Assembly (NCBI GenBank): GCA_018065065.1
Contig: JAGHTZ010000051.1
Span: 1-50,090 of the forward strand
From: Candidatus Equadaptatus faecalis
GTDB taxonomy: Bacteria > Synergistota > Synergistia > Synergistales > Synergistaceae
DNA: 50,090 nt
Reading direction: 5' to 3'
Below the pieces are notes generated by a model. It ran no database searches and was not told the origin of the DNA. It was given only the letters and a program-made list of their open reading frames with translations. The translations under genes were made by a program, and so were the position numbers. This document shows positions 21,077 through 29,507 of the stretch, piece by piece. The stretch's first letter is position 1. The number at the start of each line of letters is the position of its first letter.

Positions 21077-23389
21077 TTATCCTCTCAGCACCTCTATAAT
21101 TCCGCTTATTGAATTTATTTTGCCAATAATTTCGTATAGCTGTTCTATATTTTTAACTTTTATTTCCGCTGTAACACGCATACGCATATTATTAACTACA
21201 TTCGCATTAATCCCGGCAAGCGAAGCACCAAGATTGCTTATGCTCTGTACTATGTCGCCTACAAGATTTGCTCTGTCCACACCTTCTATACGAAGTCTGG
21301 CAATATACTGTTTGTTGCGCGGCATACCCCAAGATACGGGAACAAGTTTGTCTTCGTCTTTTGCCGTAATGTTCACGCAGTCTTTTCTGTGTACCGTTAT
21401 TCCGTGCAGCTGTGATACGTAGCCCACGATCAAATCTCCCGGGACAGGGCGGCAGCACTGCGCAAGCGAAACAAAAACGCCGTGGGCTCCATCCACAATA
21501 ATTTCAGAGTCAGATTCTCTCTGCGGAGTACCGGATACAGGAATAGGAAGTTCCCCTTTAATTTTACTGGCATTGTTTTTCAGTCTTGAGAAAACTCCCT
21601 TAGGCGTAACATTTCCGCTTCCTACAGCAACGTACAAATCTTCTAAATTCAGCATTCCCATATCGCGTACAACCTGATTGAGCTGAGCAGACAGTTTTTC
21701 AAGCGGCTCCGTATCCTCGGGATTTCTCCGAAGCGCTTCCTTTTCCAGCAGCTCTTTTCCGCGTTTGACTTTTTCTTCCCTTTCCTGCCTGTCGAACTGT
21801 CTGAACCACTGCTTTATCTTTGTCCTGGTACGCGTGGACTTTGCAATCTTCAGCCAGTCTCTTGAAGGTTTCGCCGTGGGAGATGTCATAATACTTACAA
21901 TATCTCCGTTTCGCAGAACATAGTCCATAGGAACTATTCTGCCGTTAACACGCGCCCCAACGCATTTGTGTCCTATTTCCGTATGAATGGAATAAGCAAA
22001 ATCTATAGGCGTAGATCCAATAGGCACGGAAACAACTTTGCCTTTGGGAGAAAACACAAATACCTGCGCAGAAAGGACATCTGTTTTAAGTGTATCAAGA
22101 AAGCTGCTGTCAGTCTCGTCGCTGAGTTTTGCTTCTTCAAGCGTACGTCTTATCCAGGTCAGCTGCTCGTCCATTACGTCAGTTTTAATGCCGCCTTCTT
22201 TGTAATTCCAGTGAGCGGCTATACCATATTCGGCATAATAGTGCATTTCCCATGTTCTTATCTGTATTTCAATCGGCTCTCCGTCAGGACCGACAACGGC
22301 TGTATGAAGTGACTGGTACATATTGCGTTTAGGATTTGCGATATAATCGTCAAACTGTCCCGGTATTGGTTTCCACATTGTATGAACAATACCAAGAACC
22401 TGATAACATTCAGCAACCGTCTGTACAATAACGCGCAGCGCAAGCAGATCATACAGTTGATCCATTGCTATATTTTTACGCTGCATTTTTTCGTATATGC
22501 TGTAAAAATGTTTTGGTCTGCCCTTAAGAGTTGCAGGAACTTTTTCTTTTTTTAATTTCTCTGAAAGTACCTCAAGCGCATTTGAAATAATCTGCTCCCG
22601 TTCAGGCAGTTTTTTGCGCACTCTCTGCTTTATTTCCTCAAACATTTCAGGGTCAAGTACTTTGAACGACAAATCTTCCAACTCGCGTTTAATCTGGTAG
22701 ATTCCGAGTCTGTGAGCAAGAGGCGCATATATTTCAAGAGTTTCTTTGGCTATTGCAAGCTGCTTTTCACGCCTGTGAGCCGAAATTGTACGCATATTAT
22801 GGAGTCTGTCCGCAAATTTGATAAGAACAACGCGTATGTCTTTCGCCATAACGACAAACATCTTGCGGAGGTTTTCCGACTGATAATCTTCGGCCGACTT
22901 GAAAGGAAGTTTTCCCAGTTTAGTTACCCCGTCAACGAGAGTAAGCACGCTCTCGCCAAAACGGGCAGCTACATCATCTGCCTTAACCGGAGTATCTTCA
23001 AGAACGTCATGCAAAAGAGCTGCGATTATAGCATCACAGTCTATTTCCATTGCAGAAAGAATAAGAGCTACCGTAACAGGGTGGAGCATATACGGGTCAC
23101 CGCTGTAACGCATCTGTTTCCCGTGTGAGTTCGCGGCAAAAACAAACGCCTCTCCCGTCTTTTTCATTTCATCCGCGCTGAAATACTCTGTCAACTTGTC
23201 CCAGAGCGCGATCCAGCGCTTATGAAAAACATCAGAGTCCCTTTGGTACTCAGGAATACTCAGCCAATATTCTTTTCTGAACTGTTTGCTTTCTTCTTCA
23301 CTGGAAAATGCGCGAGAAAGTTTTGCGGGTTTGTCACCCATGGTAGTTATTGTATTATCTGTCCCGGTAAGGGGTATATCTTTTTCCAT
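21077..23389 (-). CDS. rel: Bifunctional (p)ppGpp synthetase/hydrolase (RelA/SpoT homologue)
   Basis: Stringent-response enzyme that both makes and degrades (p)ppGpp (770 aa). The HD hydrolase domain is intact, with HDVLED at about residues 127-132 and a paired LIKFADRLHNM. The synthetase domain shows YQSLHTAVVGPDG, EIQIRT and AEYGIAAHW. A TGS domain follows (VFVFSPKGKVVSVPIGST), then a zinc-finger/helical region with CCRPVPGD, and a C-terminal ACT domain. Because both catalytic halves retain key residues, it is a Rel-type bifunctional enzyme and the only homologue seen. The upstream ribosome site is weak, and recJ ends 2 bp before it. Confidence 0.96.
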   Translation of the reverse strand: MEKDIPLTGTDNTITTMGDKPAKLSRAFSSEEESKQFRKEYWLSIPEYQRDSDVFHKRWIALWDKLTEYFSADEMKKTGEAFVFAANSHGKQMRYSGDPYMLHPVTVALILSAMEIDCDAIIAALLHDVLEDTPVKADDVAARFGESVLTLVDGVTKLGKLPFKSAEDYQSENLRKMFVVMAKDIRVVLIKFADRLHNMRTISAHRREKQLAIAKETLEIYAPLAHRLGIYQIKRELEDLSFKVLDPEMFEEIKQRVRKKLPEREQIISNALEVLSEKLKKEKVPATLKGRPKHFYSIYEKMQRKNIAMDQLYDLLALRVIVQTVAECYQVLGIVHTMWKPIPGQFDDYIANPKRNMYQSLHTAVVGPDGEPIEIQIRTWEMHYYAEYGIAAHWNYKEGGIKTDVMDEQLTWIRRTLEEAKLSDETDSSFLDTLKTDVLSAQVFVFSPKGKVVSVPIGSTPIDFAYSIHTEIGHKCVGARVNGRIVPMDYVLRNGDIVSIMTSPTAKPSRDWLKIAKSTRTRTKIKQWFRQFDRQEREEKVKRGKELLEKEALRRNPEDTEPLEKLSAQLNQVVRDMGMLNLEDLYVAVGSGNVTPKGVFSRLKNNASKIKGELPIPVSGTPQRESDSEIIVDGAHGVFVSLAQCCRPVPGDLIVGYVSQLHGITVHRKDCVNITAKDEDKLVPVSWGMPRNKQYIARLRIEGVDRANLVGDIVQSISNLGASLAGINANVVNNMRMRVTAEIKVKNIEQLYEIIGKINSISGIIEVLRG

Positions 23390-23390
23390 A

Positions 23391-25052
23391 TCAGGAATCC
23401 ACTATTTTTTCAAGTATCAGTTGTAAAGAAGTTACGTTTCTCCAAGTATCAAGTCTTGGTTTGTAGATCCAGCCTTCAAACGGCTTGCGATTATTCATCA
23501 GTGACGTAACGGCATTAAAAGCAAGCATAGTAGCCCCGTTCAGCTCTATTTTTAGATGTCTGCCGTTCCTTCCAAGAGGCTGAAGCACCATGTATCCATC
23601 GTACGGCGCGTAAAGCAGCGGAGCAGGATTATCCATACCAAACGGCCCAAGTGCCAGAGCATCGTTCCAAACTTCTCTGTTAAGCAGTTCAGGCTTCCAG
23701 TACAAAATATCTTCTTTTTCCTCAACAACCGTAACGTTTGACAGCATTTCTTCAAGTTCGTCCCTGACTTCCTGCCACTGCTCCTGCAAAACGCTGAACC
23801 CGGCAGCAAGCCTGTGTCCGCCCCACGTATTAAGCTTGTCGCTTAATTTTGCAAGCACGGCAACAGCATCGCCACCCGCAGGCATACGCAGCGTTCCGCG
23901 CATAACGCCGCCAACTCCGGCAACGAGTGCTATGGGTTTGTTCTTCTCACTGCATACGCGGCTCGCCACGCTGCTTAAAACGCCGGCAGACCATGTATTG
24001 TCCGACAGAACGTAATTATACCCACTGTCTTCATTAAGCGATATCTGCTCAAGGACCCCCATTGAAAGTTCCCTGCGCTGTCTGTTTAATGTAATTATTT
24101 TGTCAACTTTCTGTGCGAGTTCTTTTGTCGGAAAGAAAATATCAACAGCTGTATCCGCAAGTTCCAGTCTCCCAGCAGCATTAAGACACGGAATAATTTT
24201 CATCGACAAATCTTCCGTATTTACCGTATCGGGACTAACCATTAGTTTTTCCATAAGCATTGCAAGCCCCTGACGCGGTGCAGTACGCATCTGTTCAAGA
24301 CCCTTGCGCACTAAAATACGGTTGAGAGGCGACGCAAGAGATACGCAGTCAGCAACTGTTGCCAATGCTACAAGATCAAGCATTGCATACAATTTATCTT
24401 TGGAAATAAGTTCATTCTGCCATGCCCAGCACCATATTACGCCTGCGGCGCAAAGCTTTCGCGCAGTGGCATCGCCGAGCAGATGCGGATTGACCATAGT
24501 TTCGCAGCGGGCAATTCCGTTTTCGGCAAGGTGGTGATCCAGCACTACGACTGGAATACCTGCAGAGCGTATAAGATTTATTTCCTCTATATTCTGTGTT
24601 CCGCAATCAACTATAATGAGCAGGTCACATTTGCGTTCCGCAATCGTTTTGGCAATGCTCATATGCAAACCGTAGCCCTGCTTAAAGCGGTGCGGAATAA
24701 AATAACGAACCCGTGCGCGCTTGCTGAGAACCATAGACATCGCAATAGTTGTGGCGGCTATTCCATCCACATCATAGTCACCGTACACAATTACATTAGA
24801 GTTTTCGTTAAGATTACGGAAAATATCGGCAGCTACGCCGTTAGTAGCACCCAACTGCATTTCACCGAGAAGATATTCCATATCAGGCTTAAGCCACATA
24901 TCAACAACGGAACGGAATGTATTAAGCGTAACGCCCCGCATTTCAAGCAGCGCAGCCTGAAAAAGCGAACAGCCAAAACGGTCGGCAACTTCCTGAGTAT
25001 AGCCACCGGGGCGGTGTATGTTAAAGAGTTCTCCGGAACAGCGAGATACCAT
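23391..25052 (-). CDS. recJ: Single-stranded-DNA-specific exonuclease RecJ
   Basis: 5'-3' ssDNA exonuclease of the DHH superfamily, acting in recombination and mismatch repair. The DHH catalytic motifs are DYDVDGIAAT (about residue 95), DCGT and VVLDHHLAE (about 160). The DHHA1 domain motif GGHRLAAGFS lies near residue 415, and a C-terminal OB-like domain follows. Length (553 aa) is normal for the core enzyme. ATG at 25052 with GGAGAAAG about 12 nt upstream. It forms a run with lapA-like and rel, separated by only a few bases. Confidence 0.95.
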   Translation of the reverse strand: MVSRCSGELFNIHRPGGYTQEVADRFGCSLFQAALLEMRGVTLNTFRSVVDMWLKPDMEYLLGEMQLGATNGVAADIFRNLNENSNVIVYGDYDVDGIAATTIAMSMVLSKRARVRYFIPHRFKQGYGLHMSIAKTIAERKCDLLIIVDCGTQNIEEINLIRSAGIPVVVLDHHLAENGIARCETMVNPHLLGDATARKLCAAGVIWCWAWQNELISKDKLYAMLDLVALATVADCVSLASPLNRILVRKGLEQMRTAPRQGLAMLMEKLMVSPDTVNTEDLSMKIIPCLNAAGRLELADTAVDIFFPTKELAQKVDKIITLNRQRRELSMGVLEQISLNEDSGYNYVLSDNTWSAGVLSSVASRVCSEKNKPIALVAGVGGVMRGTLRMPAGGDAVAVLAKLSDKLNTWGGHRLAAGFSVLQEQWQEVRDELEEMLSNVTVVEEKEDILYWKPELLNREVWNDALALGPFGMDNPAPLLYAPYDGYMVLQPLGRNGRHLKIELNGATMLAFNAVTSLMNNRKPFEGWIYKPRLDTWRNVTSLQLILEKIVDS

Positions 25053-25057
25053 TGTTC

Positions 25058-25459
25058 TTATTCTTTCTCCGAAACAGCAGTGGTGTTTTCGGACAAATCG
25101 CTGCCCGCCGCTTCAACCGTTTCCGCATTCGCAAATACAGATTGTTCTAAATTTGAGCTGTCTGACGGAACATCAGGCACAGCAGCAACGATATTCTTCT
25201 TTTCTTCTTCAATTGCATGCAATTTGTCGTTCAATTCTTTAATCTGCCGTTTGTATTTGTTTCTTGTTTCCAATTGTGCCAACAGCGAAAGCAGCCACAT
25301 CAGGATTACGCCTGCACAGAAAAGGACGATCTCCCAAACCCCTTGCGGAAAATTCCATTCAGAGAAAAGAAACCGTACCCTGACGGTATCAAGGTTCTGA
25401 AAAGAATAAAGGGCGGAAACAGACATAGTAATTACGATAGCAAGCATCGTGCATTTCAT
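25058..25459 (-). CDS. LapA/DUF1049-like membrane protein
   Basis: A 133-residue inner-membrane protein with two hydrophobic segments (about residues 3-20 and 40-62) and a charged coiled-coil C terminus (YKRQIKELNDKLHAIEEEKK), then an acidic, low-complexity tail. The segment FQNLDTVRVRFLF between the two membrane segments is typical of LapA/DUF1049 proteins, which take part in LPS assembly control in E. coli; that role here is inference. Start ATG at 25459 follows GGTTGGTAGAT. It is first in its operon, behind its own promoter. Confidence 0.75.
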   Translation of the reverse strand: MKCTMLAIVITMSVSALYSFQNLDTVRVRFLFSEWNFPQGVWEIVLFCAGVILMWLLSLLAQLETRNKYKRQIKELNDKLHAIEEEKKNIVAAVPDVPSDSSNLEQSVFANAETVEAAGSDLSENTTAVSEKE

Positions 25460-25493
25460 ATCTACCAACCCCGCTTATTTTTTTATCGCCTAT

Positions 25494-25522
25494 ATAATAC
25501 AACAAAAAACGCTAAATACCAA
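25494..25522 (-). promoter_or_regulatory. Promoter of the lapA-recJ-rel operon
   Basis: Minus strand TTGGTA (25517-25522) and TATTAT (25494-25499) are spaced 17 bp. It lies between the secF terminator and the first gene of the operon, 35 nt before the start codon. This is the expected position for the promoter of the lapA-like, recJ, rel, dtd, MBL, radC run. Confidence 0.6.
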
Positions 25523-25528
25523 ACAATA

Positions 25529-25566
25529 AAAAAAGCGGGAGGGAATATTCCCTCCCGCTTTTTTAT
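25529..25566 (-). terminator. Intrinsic terminator after secF
   Basis: A perfect GC-rich stem AAGCGGGAGGGA / TCCCTCCCGCTT (25533-25556) is flanked by A runs on the left and T runs on the right. It therefore works as a rho-independent terminator on both strands; the relevant gene is secF, whose stop codon is just upstream on the minus strand. Confidence 0.92.
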
Positions 25567-25578
25567 ATTAGGTGCAAT

Positions 25579-26454
25579 TTAGGCTTTCGGAGAGTGTGTG
25601 TACCATTCAGCTACAATGCCGCCGGCAACATAAATTGAACTGTATGTTCCGAAAACGATACCAATAAGGAACGCAAAGGCAAAGTTTGCTATAACTTCTC
25701 CGCCGAACAGAAGCATCGCGATTACAGGAAGCAGTGTTGTAAGTGCTGTGTTGATTGTTCTCGTAAGAGTTTCGTTGATTGACGCATTGATAACATCAAT
25801 AACACCTTTGCTGCGGACATCTTTCCAGTTCTCACGGATACGGTCCATAACAACTATCGTATCATTCAGGGAATAACCAACTATCGTCAGAACAGCCGCT
25901 ATGAATGTTACCGAAATTTCCCTGCCGGTAAGGCTGTAGATGCCAAGCATAATCGTTGTGTCATGGAACAGTGCCAAAACGGCTGCCACGCCAAAACGGA
26001 AACGGAAACGGAACGCCATGTAAATAAGTATTCCGAGAAGCGCAAGTGCAAGGGCGATAAGCGCCTGACGGCGAAGTTCTCCGCCAACGACAGGACCAAC
26101 CTTGTCTATCTGAAGAATTTCAGTTCCATTGAAATCTGCTTTCAGCTGATCCGTAACCTGCTGGCGAATGCTTTCGTCAGGGGCTTGAAGACGAATCAGG
26201 AAATTGCCGTTGTCATATTTCTGAATTGTAGCCTGTCCCTGATTCACCTTGTCAAGGCATGCGCGGACATCAGCAACTTCTGCATTCTGCGCAAATTTAA
26301 CCTGGAATACAAGACCTCCGGTGAAATCAACGCTGAGGTTAAGACCTTTTGTAAAGAGCATGCCAAAAGAAAGAATTATGAAGACTATACTGATTGCAAT
26401 CCAAAGTCTTCTGTATTTCATAAACGGGAAATTGAATTTGACGTTGTCAAACAT
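25579..26454 (-). CDS. secF: Protein translocase subunit SecF
   Basis: Inner-membrane RND-type subunit that with SecD and YajC uses the proton (or sodium) gradient to aid late steps of Sec-dependent export. The 291-residue protein has six membrane segments. SecF signatures are LSVDFTGGLVFQVKF, the segment VGYSLNDTIVVMDRIREN and the final GTYSSIYVAGGI. ATG at 26454 has GGAGGC 10 nt upstream; it follows secD with a 15-bp gap. Confidence 0.97.
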   Translation of the reverse strand: MFDNVKFNFPFMKYRRLWIAISIVFIILSFGMLFTKGLNLSVDFTGGLVFQVKFAQNAEVADVRACLDKVNQGQATIQKYDNGNFLIRLQAPDESIRQQVTDQLKADFNGTEILQIDKVGPVVGGELRRQALIALALALLGILIYMAFRFRFRFGVAAVLALFHDTTIMLGIYSLTGREISVTFIAAVLTIVGYSLNDTIVVMDRIRENWKDVRSKGVIDVINASINETLTRTINTALTTLLPVIAMLLFGGEVIANFAFAFLIGIVFGTYSSIYVAGGIVAEWYTHSPKA

Positions 26455-26469
26455 GGTATCTGCCTCCTC

Positions 26470-27855
26470 CTACTTCTTCTGTCCGCTGTCACGGGCTGAA
26501 AGCATAACACCGAGTATCGAACGCGTGACGACCACGTTGCAGAAAACCGCCGCAATCGTACCGATGCTGAGTGTAACGGCAAAGCCTCTTATCGGACCTG
26601 TTCCGCAGTAGAACAGAATTGCCGCTGCGAGCAACGTTGTGATATTGGAGTCGAGAATAACGACAAGAGCTTTTTTGAAACCTGCTTCAAGGGCTGCGAG
26701 ATACGTTTTGCCCATGCGCGCTTCTTCTTTCATTCTTTCATAAATAAGAACATTTCCGTCAACCGCCATACCTATCGTCAGGATAAGACCGCCGATACCG
26801 GGAAGCGTAAGAGTCGAGCGAAGCACTATAAGGCACGCCAAAACTATAAGCATTGCAACGCAGAGAGCGATGTCGGCCGCTATGCCAAGCATTCCGTAAT
26901 AGATAAGCATGAAAATTACGACAAGCCCAAGACCAATAAGACCTGATTTTATTCCCTTTGCGATTGAGTCGGCGCCAAGCGTAGGACCTACAGAACGGTT
27001 CTCAAGAACTTCAACGTTCACCGGAAGCGCGCCTGCGCGGAGCATAATGGCAAGCCTGTTAGCTTCTTCCGTTGTAAATTTACCGGTAATCTGCGCATTG
27101 CCGCCGGAAATTCTCTGCTGGACGACAGGGGCAGAAATAACCATGTCGTCAAGCACTATGGCGATCTGTTTGCCGACGTTCATCGCCGTTGCAGAGTCAA
27201 ACAGCTGCGCGCCTTCAGCATTGAATGAAATTGAAACCGCAGCTTTGCCGAACTGGTCAAAAGTCGTTTCCGCTTTGGTAAGCTGTTTTCCGCCGACATA
27301 AAGTTTGCCAAGCAGATAGCCGTTGCCTTCTTCGCCGTTGACTACCTTTACTTCTCCGGCATCCGGAACCTGGGCTTTCAGCTTTTCAACATATTCAGCC
27401 GCGTTTTTCCTGGCTTCTTCATACATACTTACTGCGCTGTTGTAGCTTTCTTCCGTCTCATAATTCTTGCGATCAGGTTTTGCAGGAACAGAAGGTGATG
27501 CACCAAGTACCTGTCTGAACTCAAGAACAGCGGTACGACCGATAAGGTCAAGCGCTGCCTGAGGATCGTCAATACCCGGAAGATCCAGTGCCACGCGGTC
27601 TGTGCCCTGTTTCTGAATAATCGGTTCCGCAACGCCGTACTGGTCAACACGGCTACGGAGAACAGCGATGAGCCTTTCAATGCTGTCAGCGTTAATCGGA
27701 TTTGCCGCAGTACCCTTTGCCTGCAAAACAATGTGGGCTCCGCCTCTGAGATCAAGTCCCAGCTTAATCTTGTCCTTAATCGGGAACACGATAACGGCTG
27801 AAACAGCGATTACGGCGACAACCAGTGCCAGCCGCCATTTGTCTTTCTTTACCAT
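26470..27855 (-). CDS. secD: Protein translocase subunit SecD
   Basis: The larger RND subunit of SecDF (461 aa). One N-terminal membrane segment is followed by the marker LGLDLRGGAHIVLQ, a large periplasmic domain (about residues 40-290) and five more membrane segments with GMAVDGNVLIYERMKEE. The conserved IGRTAVLEFRQV is also seen. ATG at 27855 has GGAGGC at 9 nt and is preferred over a TTG six codons upstream. It lies in yajC-secD-secF order. Confidence 0.97.
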   Translation of the reverse strand: MVKKDKWRLALVVAVIAVSAVIVFPIKDKIKLGLDLRGGAHIVLQAKGTAANPINADSIERLIAVLRSRVDQYGVAEPIIQKQGTDRVALDLPGIDDPQAALDLIGRTAVLEFRQVLGASPSVPAKPDRKNYETEESYNSAVSMYEEARKNAAEYVEKLKAQVPDAGEVKVVNGEEGNGYLLGKLYVGGKQLTKAETTFDQFGKAAVSISFNAEGAQLFDSATAMNVGKQIAIVLDDMVISAPVVQQRISGGNAQITGKFTTEEANRLAIMLRAGALPVNVEVLENRSVGPTLGADSIAKGIKSGLIGLGLVVIFMLIYYGMLGIAADIALCVAMLIVLACLIVLRSTLTLPGIGGLILTIGMAVDGNVLIYERMKEEARMGKTYLAALEAGFKKALVVILDSNITTLLAAAILFYCGTGPIRGFAVTLSIGTIAAVFCNVVVTRSILGVMLSARDSGQKK

Positions 27856-27924
27856 GCTTATGCCTCCTGACAAATTAACGAAGCGGATAGAAACATCTCC
27901 GCTCCGTATCTTACCCTGAATATT

Positions 27925-28341
27925 TTATTCTGCCGTTTTTTCGGCTTCGGGAGCTTCGGCTGCTCCGGCGTTTTCAACTGCTTCTGCCGGCTGTGCTTCG
28001 CCTTCCGCTTTTGCTTTTTTAACGCGTTTCATTTTTTTCGGACGCGCGGCAGCTTCGCCTGCTTCTTTTTTCATCGCAACGGAGCTTTTAAGGATCCGAA
28101 CCTTAACCGACTGTCCGGCAGCCTCATCACCCATATCAATGATATAGCTGTCTTCAAGCACTTCGCAAACCTTGCCGTAAAAACCTCCGGCGGTTACGAT
28201 CGTCGAGCCTCTGGTGATGCTTGCAATCATATCCGTATGCGCTTTCTCACGTTTTTTCTGCGGACGGATAATAAGGAAATAGAAAATGGCAATAAAAATA
28301 GCAAACGGTAAAACCATTCCCATGATGCCCTGCTGACCCAT
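27925..28341 (-). CDS. yajC: Preprotein translocase accessory protein YajC
   Basis: A 138-residue single-pass protein of the SecDF-YajC complex. The hydrophobic helix (about residues 8-26) is followed by the family marker IIRPQKKREK and a small domain (ITRGSTIVTAGGFYGKV). The last 45 residues are a Lys/Ala/Glu-rich low-complexity tail, longer than in E. coli YajC. ATG at 28341 is preceded by AAGGGGA. First gene of the translocase operon. Confidence 0.95.
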   Translation of the reverse strand: MGQQGIMGMVLPFAIFIAIFYFLIIRPQKKREKAHTDMIASITRGSTIVTAGGFYGKVCEVLEDSYIIDMGDEAAGQSVKVRILKSSVAMKKEAGEAAARPKKMKRVKKAKAEGEAQPAEAVENAGAAEAPEAEKTAE

Positions 28342-28400
28342 TATGAAATCCCCTTTCATCTATAATACCAACTGTCAGTAGTCCAATTGACACCGAACTG

Positions 28401-28422
28401 AAAATTTGACAGGACAAATTTT
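28401..28422. repeat. AT-rich inverted repeat between rex and yajC
   Basis: AAAATTTG (28401-28408) and CAAATTTT (28415-28422) form an 8-bp inverted repeat with a 6-nt loop, about 50 nt after the rex stop. It might be a weak terminator for rqcP-rex or an operator in the yajC promoter region. A strong U run is lacking. Confidence 0.3.
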
Positions 28423-28472
28423 AGCATAAATCAGAATTATATGCCACACTTTCGCAAAAATAACTGAATTTA

Positions 28473-29099
28473 TCACTTGGCTTTGTCCTTAAGAAAGAAA
28501 AACATTTTTTCCATAGCCGCAAGTATATCAACTCTGTGAAACATAATTCCTTTAGGCACGGACACCGCCGACGACGCGAAAGACAACACGCCCCTGAGCG
28601 TTTCAGAAGAACAGGCGATATCCACGCAGCTCTGCGCTGCGCTTTCGGGAACCGCAAGAATAAGAATTTCTATCTTTTTTTCGCGCATTATTTCAGGCAT
28701 ACGATCGTCTGAATAGCATGGAATTCCGTAGTAGTCAGTTCCTATTTTATTTGGATCAACGTCAAAGGCGGCTTCAACGGAAAACTTGCCGCTGTAAAAA
28801 TCGGAATGTCCTATCAGCGCCGTACCCAAATGCCCCACACCTGCGAGAGCAACTTTCCATACGTGCGGCGTGCCAAGTATTTTATCTATATACTCACACA
28901 GCTTACGCGCTTCGTAACCCACGCCGCGGCGTCCGAAGTCTCCGAAATATGACAAATCTTTACGAACCTGACTGTCTTTAATGTCAAGAGCGTCCGCAAT
29001 TTCGCGGGAAGAAACAAACTCTTGCCCGTCCTTCATCAGCTGCGATGCCACACTGTGGTAATGCACCAGACGCTCTATTGTCGATTCACTAATTTTCAT
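28473..29099 (-). CDS. rex: Redox-sensing transcriptional repressor Rex
   Basis: Dimeric repressor that leaves its operators when the NADH/NAD+ ratio rises, controlling fermentation and respiration genes. The N-terminal winged helix (about residues 5-75) has DIKDSQVRKDLSYFGDFGRRG; the Rossmann domain has GVGHLGTAL (about 88) and the conserved FDVDPNKIG. A C-terminal helix exchanges between subunits in known structures. Length 208 aa is typical. The ATG at 29099 is preceded by GAGGTG. It is co-transcribed with rqcP; a possible Rex site overlaps the shared promoter, so autoregulation is likely. Confidence 0.96.
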   Translation of the reverse strand: MKISESTIERLVHYHSVASQLMKDGQEFVSSREIADALDIKDSQVRKDLSYFGDFGRRGVGYEARKLCEYIDKILGTPHVWKVALAGVGHLGTALIGHSDFYSGKFSVEAAFDVDPNKIGTDYYGIPCYSDDRMPEIMREKKIEILILAVPESAAQSCVDIACSSETLRGVLSFASSAVSVPKGIMFHRVDILAAMEKMFFFLKDKAK

Positions 29100-29110
29100 A
29101 TTACACCTCG

Positions 29111-29386
29111 TCACCATGGACGTTCCTCAGGATCTGCCTTGCGTTCGGAAACAAGCTCGTAAGCGGCAGCGCGTCTGCGCAGCTGCTGTTCATCAGCGCA
29201 AAGCACGCGCGCTTCAATAATCCTGCGTGCGTACGCAATCTCAATAATATCGTTTTCCTTGACAGCAGTCGCTGGCTTGCACTGCATTTTGTTAATCCGC
29301 ACAGCTCCTATTTCTGTCATTTCCTGCGCCACAGTCCTGCGTTTCACAAGCATGGACAGCTTTAGGAACTTGTCTATCCTGATCAT
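29111..29386 (-). CDS. rqcP: S4-domain RNA-binding protein, RqcP/YabO-like
   Basis: A 91-residue protein made mostly of one S4 RNA-binding domain (MIRIDKFLKLSMLVKRRTVA, then INKMQCKPATAVKENDIIEI). It resembles B. subtilis YabO/RqcP, which acts with RqcH in alanine tailing of stalled 50S peptides. It also resembles Hsp15, so assignment within S4 proteins is by size and the KRRT motif. I take ATG 29386 as start; upstream in-frame sequence runs through the promoter and is not coding. Rex follows 11 bp later. Confidence 0.82.
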   Translation of the reverse strand: MIRIDKFLKLSMLVKRRTVAQEMTEIGAVRINKMQCKPATAVKENDIIEIAYARRIIEARVLCADEQQLRRRAAAYELVSERKADPEERPW

Positions 29387-29423
29387 AATATCACTGCGCC
29401 CAATCTTCAAATACTCTGTTACT

Positions 29424-29441
29424 TTGTGAAATTTTAGCAAA
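29424..29441. promoter_or_regulatory. Candidate Rex operator
   Basis: TTGTGAAATTTTAGCAAA has one complete half-site (TTGTGAAAT) of the Rex consensus TTGTGAAnnnnTTCACAA and a degraded second half with about four mismatches. It overlaps the -10 box of the rqcP-rex promoter, where a repressor would block transcription. Confidence 0.35.
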
Positions 29442-29459
29442 CTTTTGCCGCGCCGTAAA
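29431..29459 (-). promoter_or_regulatory. Promoter of rqcP-rex
   Basis: Minus strand TTTACG (29454-29459) and TAAAAT (29431-29436) are exactly 17 bp apart. The promoter is located between the end of the DUF4143 ATPase gene and the rqcP start, about 45 nt upstream of the ATG. Confidence 0.6.
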
Positions 29460-29507
29460 GTAAAATAAAAAGATTTTGAAGATTTTTTGCAGACAGGTAA
29501 CGGCAGA

